64,000 nucleotides of DNA from Pseudomonas sp. ATCC 13867 (GCF_000349845.1 NC_020829.1:4347001-4411000); one strand, 5' to 3'; positions 52,964-62,645 are shown, counted from the stretch's first letter. The notes: generated from the letters alone by a model not told the origin. Translations and numbers: made by a program.

Positions 52964-55900
52964 TTAGCTATAAATTCTGCGTGTTCGGATCAGTGATTCA
53001 CGGAGATAGTATGCTCTAGCAGACCCTGTCTCTACTATTCCCGTAAGAAGATCCAAACAAGCTTCGTACATTTTAAGACTTAGCTTGTCAGTGAGCTTAA
53101 AAAACTTAGCGATTGCCATTTCTAGGCAATATGCAGAATTTCCTTGAGATGTCAGAATGCTCGAATTCTTCCTGTACTCAGCTGCCAAAACATGAATGCC
53201 ATCGTCAAAAAACAAGTCGTGGAATTGATACATGAGCGAGCATAGCGACTCAAAAACCAAGCTGTTACATGCTGAACGCCTACAAAATTCAAGCAAGTAT
53301 TGCGACCCTGTCGTTATCGCTTTGACCCGATTTGGATGTTTCTGATACACGCCATCGCTGTACAGCATACCGCGTAAAAATGTATTTAGATCATGCTGAT
53401 GACCTGAGTAAGGTGTATATACAGCATTTAGTGCAATTTCATGCAACTGAGACTCCAATAAGCACCAGAGTTCCCACATACCTTTATAGTCAGACCGTTG
53501 CTCCATAGCGGTGTCGAATCGAAGCTTAACAAGATATATAAAGCTAGGCGCTTGTTGGCATCCCGCCAGCAGAAGATCACGAACGGGCCTAAAATTATCA
53601 CTTTTGCTGGCAATGACATGCTCGGCCAAGCAGTTCTGTATAACTACAGCCACATCATGATTCAATCGAAATGATCGATTTGACGAGCGATTTTTATGTT
53701 CATTTTCCTCCTCATATACTATTGAAACGGTCTTATATAAAAGACTAAGACTGTTATCATCATAGTTGCCGAGAGGGAGCATCAGCATCGGAATATGGAT
53801 GCGCCACAAGGAGTGAGATTCCGGTGTGATTTCAGATGGGGAAAACTCAAATTCTGCCCCGAGAATCTTTTCTCGAAACTCTGAAACAAGCGTGCTCCAT
53901 TCGCTAGGCGGTGTGTCAGGGTCGCTATTTGGAACCGCTCGCACGGACGTGTAGCGCGATGCAAGCTCGAAGCGTGCAAACTCCAAAGCTCCACTAATGC
54001 AGCTGCTAGCAAAGCTCTCATCCATGTTCCAGAGGTAATCACGCACTCCTTTAGCAGCAGACGCACATACATGTATGTTGACATGCGTTATCGCCGTAGC
54101 GATTGCATAATAAATCTCTTCGCGCGGTTCTGGATCAAGCTCAAGTTCCAAGAGCTTCGCAAGAACGTACGCACAAGCGGCAGCTCCATTAGAATCGGTA
54201 GCATCGACCGCCATATGACCGCTAATGTCATCCGAGTTCAAGTGGATTACTTGAGTTATCACCTCCAAGCACCAGTTAACATCCTCAACTGACAGGGTGT
54301 CAAAATAATCTCTTACTGCAACTGCAGCCGTAGTGGCAACCGCACCTAGCGCCATTATTTCAAAGCGCCCAACTTCCCCCTTAATTAGAAGGTCCAGGAT
54401 TTTTCTTGCATCTGCGATAGCTTCGTCGACTCCAATCAGCTCAGAGCTGCTAGTTTCATTGTTTTCAAATTTTTTCCTAGACCACAGATAGAGTCGCTGG
54501 ACGGAAAAGTCATGAGCATGAATTTCCTGGTGTTCACGCTGAGCCTGCTGAAGATCTTCGCTAAGGGCCTGAGTGGATTGAAAAATGATCCTATTGTTTT
54601 CCTCGTCCGGAACAGCCTCCCAGCTTCGCGTATCAACTCTATGAACCAAGAACTTCAGGCTGGTGCTTTCACCTGCCTCCGCAAGTGTGCTCAGTTCGTC
54701 AATAATCTCATACGCCGCAGATCTATCCTCTTCAATGAACTGGAATTTAACCAGTAATGCCTCTAGAGATTCCCCTCTCCAAGGCTTAAGAGCTGAATTT
54801 TTTCTCTCTTCAGCAAAGAACTCAGACCAGGGATCGAAGCGCATCGCAAACCAATTTAGTTCCTGACTGCCTCTTTCCTCGAGTTGACGAATTAGATCTA
54901 ATGTGTAGAGATTGGTGCATTTAAGCAACGGGTACGCTGCACTGCCGACCTGCTTAGGAAACCCCACGGCTATAGAGGCAAGCACAGCTGTAGTTAACAC
55001 TGAATTACTGCTTTTCAATATGTATTCATATATCCAAGAAAGTTCATTCTTGGGTGGCGGATTCTCTACATACTCAACTAACCAGTTCTCCAGGGCCATC
55101 AAGGCACATTGGAGCAAATAAGGCACAGTGGAGTGGCCGCGATATCCTTTCCACAAATGAGGTGATGCAAAATGGGATATCTGGGTTCCATCGTTAGCGC
55201 GAATCAGAACCGATCGAACCTCCATCTCATCAGGCATTTCCTGAAGCAGATCTTCACGATTCTGGCCATACTCAGATGCTGCAAACTTCGCGGAGCAAAC
55301 GCGGCAAAGGTCTAGAATGAAATCTAGACCTTTGCGGGGATGATGTTGCAGCAGGTACTTAAATGGACCTCTCAAGCCACTTGCAGGAAAATAGTCTCTT
55401 TCATTTTGCAGGCCGTAAGCTTCATCCAGACCCATTGCGGATAAAGGGCGATAGCCACCCTGGTTATCGTCATCTGTTTCAGGTTGTAACCATTCATGCC
55501 TGGCAAGCCGCATAATGAAATCAGGGCGATGCCGGCAGAGCATGGGGGCCAAATCGCTAGCAAGAGCCAACCTGACAAGCTCCTCCACATAGTTGGGGCG
55601 GTCGCGCCTCAGCCTTGATGCAAATACATTGCGCTCTGCCAGTGCATTGAACTCTTCGGGTATAGCCGGAACTACTTTCAGCAGAACTTTCAGGACCTTA
55701 GTTCGTAGCTTCTCTCTTTTATACGAATCTACCCATTCAAGTAAAAATAAGCAGATGCCACCAACCGCAGGTGCCTCCGCGGGCAGTTTACTCCAGATAC
55801 TTATAATATCCGACCATGAGTGAGCCACCTCTACAACATGAGGGAGAACTGACTCAGACAAAGACGCTCTATTCGAAAATATGAAATTTATCAGCGCCTC

Positions 55901-58060
55901 CCACCCGCGACCATATGGTTTCAATAACAGCAAGAATCCAGAGTCAGAATTTTTATCCGGATAGCCGCCTGCACCTTCTACAGGACGCTGGCAAGCAATA
56001 CGTAGTATGAAGCTGAATCTAATTAGCAGAATGCATTGATTAGCTAATAATTTGTCTTGCAGTAGATTAAAAAATCTAGATGGGTCAGGGCTTAACAGTA
56101 CGGTGGCGACAACCTCATCTTTCCAGTGGCTAGAAATATCATCCGCTGTAAGTATGCTTTCGATCAGGTCTGTCAATTCAGCTTCAGCTGCAAGCTTGAA
56201 GCCCATCCATAAGCGGAGGCCGCGACCAATTGCGGGCTCACTTCCGATTGCGGCTAGAAAATTATTCGGCGCCCCCAAATTTTCTAAGTATTCGTTTTCA
56301 ATGAATTCGCCGAGAGCCCAGTCCTCCAATACATCATGAGAAGGGCTTATCAAAGAGCTACGGGCATCGCGGCGAATAAGATTATCTTCTTCCAGTTTGG
56401 CCACAACCGCAGGATCAAAACCTGTATCAGGAACACCAAATACCATTCGTTTTGCTCGCAGCTTTGCCACCTCAATAAAAGTGGCTCTGCGCCGAGCGGG
56501 CATTCCATTTCTGCGATCGGATTGTCTTTCAATGACCGAATTCCAGACAATTGTTCGGAAGTCGCCCTCGGTATTGCCGGACTCAAATTTGGCACCATTT
56601 GCAAGCGCGCGAACAGCAAGATCAATAAAGAACGGATTGTGCAAAAGCTCCGAGATGGCTGGATTTCCCGTTAACTGCCGCAGCTCAGGAACATTATTAC
56701 AGATCTCTTCAACTTGTCCATCGGTGAAACCTGAAACCTTTACGCTCTTAAATTTCAAGCCGCAGGGTTGAAGGTAATTAAATGCCAGTTGCTGGTATGC
56801 ATAATCGCGTCCTGTCGCAATCACGCACCATCCCCCTTGCAACCTTATGAAATTCAATAAATCTATAAAGGCTGCTGAGTTATTAAGCTCTAATACTTTT
56901 TCAATTGACTCAATGATCAGGATTTTTTCTTTAAGGAGAGAGAAATGGCTCGCCAATTGGTGTAGGTCTGAGCTGATCCCCATAGATACAAACACATCAT
57001 TAAGATGGGGCTTGTCGAAATCCTCGGCCCTGACGTAGAAGGTGGCCGCGCTAGAGTCTCTGGACTGTACATAGTCTTTTACAACGCCAGATTTACCGGC
57101 GCCCCGTTCGCCGGTAACGAATACGAATCCACCTTCTTCGTAAGAGTCGCGTATCTCTTCAACAATGTCCTCTCGGGATACATGGCTCCCGCATATCGAA
57201 TTAGAAATGCCTAGATATATATGGCGACTTCTCTCCCGCAGCTTATCTATATCCGCTTCAAGCGACTGAGTTACTCTGGCTCTGAATAAAGAACTCAAAT
57301 CGGCAGGAATGTTATCGACTGTTAGTGTACCTGCATTCTGGTTGAATTCTTGAGCGGTCGTTACAATCTGTGCCAAAACTGCTGAGGGCGGTAGGTCAGA
57401 GTGTTGACGAATGAGCGAGCCAAGCATTGCAGCCGTAACTGATGCCACTTGGTCAAAATCATATGAAATAAGATGAAATGCCTTCAGGAATTCCCAGAAC
57501 TCATTGTCTGACAATGCGTCGCCGCTTGCCCGAATTAATTGCGCTCGAAAAGCACTTAGTCGTTCCTTTTTCTTAGCGCTTGTGAAGCCTTTAGTTGTTG
57601 CTTTTTTGATAAACTCATCGGAGCTTGATGAATGACGAGCCCACTCAAGTATAGGAATAGTGCTGGAAAGATCGACCTTGGTCAATGGGCCAGTAACAAG
57701 CGCGATGGAGTCAAGATTTTTATTGAAGCCTTGGCTATTGAAGTCTTCCCATGCGGCTAAAATCACTTCGGCAAATACAGATTCTTCAGAGTCGCTTATC
57801 GTTATTTCATGTTTAATTTGAATTCGCAGATTTCGCTTGTTATTGGTTGAATCTTCAGAGATGACAAGCAAATCATCTGTGTGCACTCCGGCATATCTAT
57901 TCTGGAAGCTAATTTCCTTTACGCGAGCATTGGTAGGCATACATGGGATAGGTGTTCCAGCTAAAAGCGCGACTAGAAATGAAGCCTGCACCCGGCTTTC
58001 AAAATTGACGCCACCACCTCCAGTGGAAAATGGGTTACTTTGCTCTTTCAGCTCAGCCAT
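52964..58060 (-). CDS. Large putative defence protein: PD-(D/E)XK-like nuclease, P-loop STAND/AAA-type ATPase, helical repeat C-terminus
   Basis: This is a 1698-residue cytoplasmic protein. The N-terminal 150 residues carry a PD-(D/E)XK-type signature: E21 (NFESRVQASF), D62/D63 (VHTDDLLVI) and Q81-I-K83 (LRIQIKHE). A P-loop NTPase follows: Walker A G317-ERGAGKS324, Walker B-like ILIIESIE (380-387, E384) and an arginine motif IATGRD at 414-419. An LLHNPFFIDLAVRAL block after it resembles the helical part of STAND/NACHT ATPases. About 1100 residues of alpha-helical, HEAT/TPR-like sequence follow. Nuclease effector, STAND switch and long sensor is the architecture of Avs-like anti-phage proteins. 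A GGAGAG site precedes the ATG at 58060. The gene is much lower in GC than the core genome and lies 80 bp after its partner gene. The specific family is not recognised. Confidence 0.75.
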   Translation of the reverse strand: MAELKEQSNPFSTGGGGVNFESRVQASFLVALLAGTPIPCMPTNARVKEISFQNRYAGVHTDDLLVISEDSTNNKRNLRIQIKHEITISDSEESVFAEVILAAWEDFNSQGFNKNLDSIALVTGPLTKVDLSSTIPILEWARHSSSSDEFIKKATTKGFTSAKKKERLSAFRAQLIRASGDALSDNEFWEFLKAFHLISYDFDQVASVTAAMLGSLIRQHSDLPPSAVLAQIVTTAQEFNQNAGTLTVDNIPADLSSLFRARVTQSLEADIDKLRERSRHIYLGISNSICGSHVSREDIVEEIRDSYEEGGFVFVTGERGAGKSGVVKDYVQSRDSSAATFYVRAEDFDKPHLNDVFVSMGISSDLHQLASHFSLLKEKILIIESIEKVLELNNSAAFIDLLNFIRLQGGWCVIATGRDYAYQQLAFNYLQPCGLKFKSVKVSGFTDGQVEEICNNVPELRQLTGNPAISELLHNPFFIDLAVRALANGAKFESGNTEGDFRTIVWNSVIERQSDRRNGMPARRRATFIEVAKLRAKRMVFGVPDTGFDPAVVAKLEEDNLIRRDARSSLISPSHDVLEDWALGEFIENEYLENLGAPNNFLAAIGSEPAIGRGLRLWMGFKLAAEAELTDLIESILTADDISSHWKDEVVATVLLSPDPSRFFNLLQDKLLANQCILLIRFSFILRIACQRPVEGAGGYPDKNSDSGFLLLLKPYGRGWEALINFIFSNRASLSESVLPHVVEVAHSWSDIISIWSKLPAEAPAVGGICLFLLEWVDSYKREKLRTKVLKVLLKVVPAIPEEFNALAERNVFASRLRRDRPNYVEELVRLALASDLAPMLCRHRPDFIMRLARHEWLQPETDDDNQGGYRPLSAMGLDEAYGLQNERDYFPASGLRGPFKYLLQHHPRKGLDFILDLCRVCSAKFAASEYGQNREDLLQEMPDEMEVRSVLIRANDGTQISHFASPHLWKGYRGHSTVPYLLQCALMALENWLVEYVENPPPKNELSWIYEYILKSSNSVLTTAVLASIAVGFPKQVGSAAYPLLKCTNLYTLDLIRQLEERGSQELNWFAMRFDPWSEFFAEERKNSALKPWRGESLEALLVKFQFIEEDRSAAYEIIDELSTLAEAGESTSLKFLVHRVDTRSWEAVPDEENNRIIFQSTQALSEDLQQAQREHQEIHAHDFSVQRLYLWSRKKFENNETSSSELIGVDEAIADARKILDLLIKGEVGRFEIMALGAVATTAAVAVRDYFDTLSVEDVNWCLEVITQVIHLNSDDISGHMAVDATDSNGAAACAYVLAKLLELELDPEPREEIYYAIATAITHVNIHVCASAAKGVRDYLWNMDESFASSCISGALEFARFELASRYTSVRAVPNSDPDTPPSEWSTLVSEFREKILGAEFEFSPSEITPESHSLWRIHIPMLMLPLGNYDDNSLSLLYKTVSIVYEEENEHKNRSSNRSFRLNHDVAVVIQNCLAEHVIASKSDNFRPVRDLLLAGCQQAPSFIYLVKLRFDTAMEQRSDYKGMWELWCLLESQLHEIALNAVYTPYSGHQHDLNTFLRGMLYSDGVYQKHPNRVKAITTGSQYLLEFCRRSACNSLVFESLCSLMYQFHDLFFDDGIHVLAAEYRKNSSILTSQGNSAYCLEMAIAKFFKLTDKLSLKMYEACLDLLTGIVETGSARAYYLRESLIRTRRIYS

Positions 58061-58140
58061 GCCAATAACTCTCCGTTCAAAATACTTTTCGTTGTGCCGA
58101 CCTGGATAATTGCAAATATAATTGAGCTGGGCCGTTTTGA

Positions 58141-59748
58141 TTATTCCAGCTCAATTTGCGGTCCATAGGCAATCGCGTCAACGAGCTTCAAGGCTTTCCT
58201 TGCTGCAGTCCTTGCAGGAGCGAGGTCCGCATGCCGGAGTATCTCCACCAGCATGTTGCGGTCTTCAGGATCAGTGGCGGCCTCCGCCAATAGTCGCGAC
58301 CAATATCGGCGAGCCTCCAGACTGTTAGAAGCGACAATAGCGGTAAGCGCTTGACCCGCATTAACGTCTCCGGCTGCCACCCTGCGCAGGACAGCCTCGG
58401 CCTCGGCAGTCGCCCCCCGTTCAGTTCCTCTGTTTCGCTCTACTGCTGCAATAAGAGCCTCTCTTGCTCGTTCTGATTTGGCATATGCGGTTCTAACGAA
58501 CACCGCCAGTTCTGTAGGAGGGGCGAGCAGCTGACGTTGGCGCAATGCCTCAAAAGCCTCCAATGCTGCAGCTCGGCGCTGACGGAATGGGTTGCGCTGA
58601 GCTGCATCGAATGCCCGTCGCACTTGGCCAATAAGCTGCCCCAAGTCATCTACCAGAGACGTGATGAACCAAAATGGTCTCTCTGTGCCTTGCTGAGAAA
58701 GTGCTGTAGCAACGAACGGCCACACCTCATGTGCTGTCAGTGTTTGCCGCCCTAGGACTTGCCGAATCTGTTCGGGGCCAAGGACGCTTAAGTCAAGCAA
58801 GAAACTTTCCGGGGGCAGGTCGAGGATTCCTGCATCGAGTCTGCCATTGGCGTTACCGACGTCCGCAGCGAACTGATCTGCAATGTCGGCAAACGCGCGC
58901 CGCATATGGTGCGGAGCTATTGGTAAGGCGTTGGCATCTTGTGGGCGCACGACCACATGCAGCCCCTGCCCTGCAGCGTTAAGGCGCTGAAAACGCACAG
59001 GAGCGGCACGCTCCAAAGTCCCCAGCAGTAGATTGATATCTTCAACTGTTGGTGCCACTGCTGACCTGTCAAAAGCATCCAGCCACTCTGGTGCCTCTGC
59101 AGGTACTTCTGGCAAAACCAGAAACAGCGATCGCAATGAGTCGCCTCGCTCCCCGGCTGTTTCAGCCTCTCGAAACCTTCTTGCCAGATCATCGACTAGC
59201 ACGTTCCGGTTTAACACTTCGTCTGGTGGACGTGGAACACACTCAAGGTAGGGCCGGACACGCGTCGACTCTGCGAGGAGGCTGAGAAAATTCAGTACCT
59301 TATGCGCCTGCACGAGGGCGACGGCCCTTGAGGGTCCTCTCCCTGCATGGAATCCGGCAGCTCTTTGACCGAAAAGCAGTGATAGACCTTCGGTCGCTTG
59401 GATAAGCTGATCTCGATGCCGAACTGGATCTCCGACCCCTACAGTCAGGAACGAAGCCCTTGGGACAGGAGCTCTCAATATGTCTCGGACATCCCGAAGT
59501 ACATCCCGCGCACTTTTGAATTGAGTTGGGGACAGCATGAGGGCTTCGTCGCCACGAACTTGTACCAGTATGGCTGATAGCGCTTGTTCTGCGGCCGCGC
59601 CAACAAGCCCCACTGGAGCGGCGAATCGCGCACAATCAACGCGAAGGGTTCCACGGCTGGGCATTCCCAGGCCAAGGAGCGCAAGAGTCAAAGCTTCCTG
59701 ACTTGCTTCAAGCAAGCGAACAGTGCTTGTCCTTAAATACTGTGGCAT
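58141..59748 (-). CDS. Hypothetical protein with HEPN-like motif, partner of the large ATPase
   Basis: This is a 535-residue protein of unknown family. The N-terminal 165 residues look all-helical and contain R129-AAGF-H134 within LSLLFGQRAAGFHAGRG, followed by AVALVQAHKVLNFLSLLAES. This RxxxxH-plus-helix pattern is that of HEPN domains, often RNases in toxin and defence systems. The middle (about 190-330) is mixed alpha/beta and the C-terminus is helical and arginine-rich. It is first in a two-gene minus-strand unit, 80 bp before the 1698-residue nuclease-ATPase. Its GC is visibly higher than that gene. The HEPN assignment is inference from a short motif. Confidence 0.6.
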   Translation of the reverse strand: MPQYLRTSTVRLLEASQEALTLALLGLGMPSRGTLRVDCARFAAPVGLVGAAAEQALSAILVQVRGDEALMLSPTQFKSARDVLRDVRDILRAPVPRASFLTVGVGDPVRHRDQLIQATEGLSLLFGQRAAGFHAGRGPSRAVALVQAHKVLNFLSLLAESTRVRPYLECVPRPPDEVLNRNVLVDDLARRFREAETAGERGDSLRSLFLVLPEVPAEAPEWLDAFDRSAVAPTVEDINLLLGTLERAAPVRFQRLNAAGQGLHVVVRPQDANALPIAPHHMRRAFADIADQFAADVGNANGRLDAGILDLPPESFLLDLSVLGPEQIRQVLGRQTLTAHEVWPFVATALSQQGTERPFWFITSLVDDLGQLIGQVRRAFDAAQRNPFRQRRAAALEAFEALRQRQLLAPPTELAVFVRTAYAKSERAREALIAAVERNRGTERGATAEAEAVLRRVAAGDVNAGQALTAIVASNSLEARRYWSRLLAEAATDPEDRNMLVEILRHADLAPARTAARKALKLVDAIAYGPQIELE

Positions 59749-59860
59749 CGCTTATCCATATTTTTAACGGCTTTGATAGGCCCCCTAGATCATGGCAGAT
59801 AATGCCGAGCGTAGTGGCCGCTGTGTACGGAGCCAGTGCTTGTATGCCTCGGTCTCAATG

Positions 59861-60146
59861 CATCCATTGGCAACGACGGCCAACCACCACTATTCCGTAC
59901 CGAGCCGATTGGTACAGCAGCAAGTGGATGTGCGCGCTACGGGCGAGGTTGTGGAAGTCTTCCACAACCATCTGGGGGTCAGCAGTCATACCCGGCAATA
60001 TGTCTCTGGAATCAGCATGCAACCGGAGCACAGGCCGCCCAACCACCAGTATTACGCCGAGAGTGAACCCGCCGCATTGCTCGCCTGGGGTGAAAGGGTC
60101 GGGCCTGCGCTGCTGCGTCATCTGCAGTATCACCTGACCTATCCCT
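59861..60146 (+). pseudogene. istA: IS21-family istA transposase remnant
   Basis: The frame reads NHHYSVPSRLVQQQVDVRAT, EVVEVFHNHLGVSSHTRQY and AALLAWGERVGPALLRHLQ, which correspond in order to the C-terminal part of IS21-type IstA (HYYSVPYRLV...VDVR...VEVFH...RVASH...WAE..GPA). There is no start, no catalytic domain and no istB, so only a decayed fragment remains. It lies between the defence-like genes and the PotD-like gene. The rest of 59749-60250 shows no gene. Confidence 0.7.
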
Positions 60147-60250
60147 CGAGCAGAGCAGTCCCCACGCACTTTTTGCACGTCTCGCATTGCCCGTGTATTT
60201 TACAAAACAACCGATACAAAAATAAAAACCACGGCAAAGCGAGGACCAAT

Positions 60251-61384
60251 ATGCTCCCAGGAACCAGGAGATCAGAGCTTCTAAACGAGCATCGACGCGT
60301 GTCTCCCAAACGGCTTGGGCGGTACCGCAAAGGATCGTGGCTAGCTGGGGTATACCTGATCTTGACGATGGCCCACGCGACGGCAGGAGAGGTCGTGCGG
60401 GTGCTCAACTGGGCAAACTACGTTGACCCAGGCGTTCTGCAGGATTTCGAACGAGACACCGGGATCAAGGTCGACTACAGCGAGTTTCATTCCGCAGCGG
60501 AACTGGATACGGCGTTGGCGGCTGGCCAGCGATTCGACGTTATCGTCCCATCGGATTTTCAGCTCGACCAATTGATAGACCAGCAACGGCTCGTCGAGCT
60601 CGATCTGAACAGGCTTCCAAACCGGTCACAGGTGAGCAGTGAACTGCTTGCGAGGATCACGGCCCGCAGTCGTGCAGATCGATTCGTGGCGCCCTACATG
60701 TGGGGAACGGTTGGCCTGGTCGTCAATGAAGAACTGGCATCAAGGCTTCTGCAAAAACCAGTCGCCAATAGCTGGAGCGTTCTCTTCGACCCGGCCAGTG
60801 CGAACAAGCTGAAGTCATGTGGTGCAACGCTTGGCAGCGTGCCCGAACAAGCGCTCTCCCTCTTCCTGAATTACAAGGGAAGAAGCCTGCAGAACCAGAA
60901 TGCCCGGGTCGTCCAGAAAGCCGCTCATGAGCTCGATGCCCTGGATCTACCACTCTGGACGGGCTCATTTTCGTCGTTCATTGCAGATCTCGCTGAAGGG
61001 AGAATCTGCGCGGCGATCACCTGGAACGGTATCGCTGCCACAGCCAACACCAAGGGCAATCTGCGTTACAGCATCCCGCAGGAAGGAGGGCTGGTTTTCA
61101 TCGACAGCTTCGCCATTCCTCGAAACGCCCCGAACCAGGCCGCCGCCTACCGCTTCATCGACTACATGCTCAGGCCAGCCAATGCGGCGCGAAATGCCAA
61201 GGCCACGCACTTCACACCCAGCCTTGACCTTGAGCAGCCATCCAACCAGAAGCTGCTCTCTGAACGGACACCGCTGAGCTCCGACGAGAAGAGACGCTTG
61301 TTCCTCCCGGAGCGCTTTTCCACCGAGCAAAGACAAGCCATCGGCAAGGTCTGGCCCCCGCTCAGCAGCGCCGCTCACGAATAG
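60251..61384 (+). CDS. Polyamine ABC transporter substrate-binding protein (PotD/SpuD-like)
   Basis: This is a 377-residue periplasmic binding protein. A basic N-terminus and hydrophobic segment (about 30-44) end near AHATAGE, followed by VLNWANYVDPGVLQDFERDTGIKVDY, the start of PotD/PotF-type spermidine/putrescine-binding proteins. Later YMWGTVGLVVN, LWTGSFSSFIADLAEG and INSF-type family regions are seen (IDSFAIPRNAPN). It is orphan: no permease or ATPase genes adjoin it. The ATG at 60251 has GAGGA upstream; the frame continues upstream only into the istA remnant. Its leader is longer than usual. Confidence 0.82.
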   Translation: MLPGTRRSELLNEHRRVSPKRLGRYRKGSWLAGVYLILTMAHATAGEVVRVLNWANYVDPGVLQDFERDTGIKVDYSEFHSAAELDTALAAGQRFDVIVPSDFQLDQLIDQQRLVELDLNRLPNRSQVSSELLARITARSRADRFVAPYMWGTVGLVVNEELASRLLQKPVANSWSVLFDPASANKLKSCGATLGSVPEQALSLFLNYKGRSLQNQNARVVQKAAHELDALDLPLWTGSFSSFIADLAEGRICAAITWNGIAATANTKGNLRYSIPQEGGLVFIDSFAIPRNAPNQAAAYRFIDYMLRPANAARNAKATHFTPSLDLEQPSNQKLLSERTPLSSDEKRRLFLPERFSTEQRQAIGKVWPPLSSAAHE

Positions 61385-61717
61385 ACCGAGGGACCTGGCG
61401 CTACACGCCTGGAGCGCACTTTGCGTTCCAGGCCTTCCGAGACGGAATGACAGCGGCAGATGCCGCATCAGCTGTCATTAACCGGTCGGAAAACGAAAGC
61501 TCTGCCATAGCTCCGACCCAAGACTCTACGCCTCCTCCGATTGCCGTTACCCGGTAACCACAAGCTTCCTTCACCTCCGAGAAGAGCCCGTGGGCAACCT
61601 TGAGCCGGCCAGCCGATGCGCAGCTCCTATTGGGCATTTCCAAACCTCACGAGCTGCTTCGAAACAGGCAGTTCACCCTGCTTCTTCCGAACAAAATGAT
61701 CTTTGTAACATTAACAT

Positions 61718-61727
61718 AACGATCGTT
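61718..61727. promoter_or_regulatory. AACGATCGTT palindrome upstream of the PhyH gene
   Basis: A perfect 10-bp palindrome in AT-rich sequence lies 67 bp before the dioxygenase start, between plausible promoter elements. It is a candidate operator for the TetR-family regulator encoded at 63579. The 61385-61794 stretch otherwise shows no convincing gene. Confidence 0.4.
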
Positions 61728-61794
61728 GCGTAAATACGAAGTGCTTGTTAGTCTCCAAGACACAACAACTAGCGTTCTGCAGGAGACAAGCACC

Positions 61795-62628
61795 ATGCAC
61801 GCTTCCCTGAGTAAGGCGTTTTTGGAAGACGGGGCCGTTCTGATCAAAGGCTTCCTAAACAAGGAACAGTTGGCCCGATGCCGCGAGGCGTACGACTGGT
61901 CCGTGGAGAATCATGGTCCCAACGCGTTCCGCATGTTCGACGGCACCGAGCAACAGTCGCACGTCGACAATGCCAATCCGGTGGCCAAGTCAAAGCTGGA
62001 GGAATTGGTTTCCTCCCTGCCCTTCGGTCAATTGTTTGCCGAGCTCTGGGGCTCCAAAAACGTCTGGTACTTCGCCGAGGAGGTATTCCTCAAGGCGGGC
62101 GGTCGTGGCTCACGTACGCTCTGGCACCAGGACACCTCTTACCTGCCATGGGCGGGAAATCACTGGGGTAATGCCTGGATCAGCTTCGAGTCGGTACCCA
62201 AGACGAATGCCCTGGAGATCATTCGCGGCTCACACCGCGGCCCACGCTACGACGGCACCACATTCCTCGACCCCAGTGATCCGACCCAGCCCCTGCATGG
62301 CGGCGACACCCTGCCACGACTCCCCGATATCGAGGCGCAGCGCCGACAGGATCCGGACGCCTATGACGTTCTGTCCTTTGCCACCGAGCCCGGCGACATA
62401 GTCGTGCTTCATCCCGGATCGCTACATGGCGGTGCTCCGGTCGACGAAACATTCCCGAATCGTCATACCTTCGTATTCCGCTTCTTCGGCGACGACGCGA
62501 CCTTCCGTCCGCTGCCGAGCCAGAGTGCTTCGGGCTATCCCGAGCAGGGCGTCCTCTTCACAGAGGAACTGAAGTCCCTGAAACCAGGCGATGCCTTCCG
62601 CCATCCGACCTTCCGCCAACTCGTATAA
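61795..62628 (+). CDS. Phytanoyl-CoA dioxygenase (PhyH) family protein
   Basis: This is a 277-residue Fe(II)/2-oxoglutarate-dependent dioxygenase. The facial triad is visible as H111-x-D113 in LWHQDTSYLPW and a distal histidine (H211 in HPGSLHGGAP), with R229 in FVFRF as the likely 2-oxoglutarate anchor. It lacks a signal peptide. The ATG at 61795 has AGGAGA upstream. It heads a co-directional group with RidA-like and EthD-like genes and a TetR regulator, suggesting a small-molecule degradation or modification pathway; the substrate is unknown. Confidence 0.85.
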   Translation: MHASLSKAFLEDGAVLIKGFLNKEQLARCREAYDWSVENHGPNAFRMFDGTEQQSHVDNANPVAKSKLEELVSSLPFGQLFAELWGSKNVWYFAEEVFLKAGGRGSRTLWHQDTSYLPWAGNHWGNAWISFESVPKTNALEIIRGSHRGPRYDGTTFLDPSDPTQPLHGGDTLPRLPDIEAQRRQDPDAYDVLSFATEPGDIVVLHPGSLHGGAPVDETFPNRHTFVFRFFGDDATFRPLPSQSASGYPEQGVLFTEELKSLKPGDAFRHPTFRQLV

Positions 62629-62645
62629 AAAAGAGGACGCCTGTC

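Noticed and set aside
49240..60250. Search for an integrase, tRNA attachment site or conjugation genes to define an integrative element
   Set aside because: No integrase, relaxase, tRNA or clear long direct repeats were found, so the accessory stretch is not called a specific element type.
61401..61643. Minus-strand 80-codon frame between the PotD-like and PhyH genes
   Set aside because: It has no ribosome binding site or known motif. It could be a gene fragment, but the evidence is too weak to annotate.
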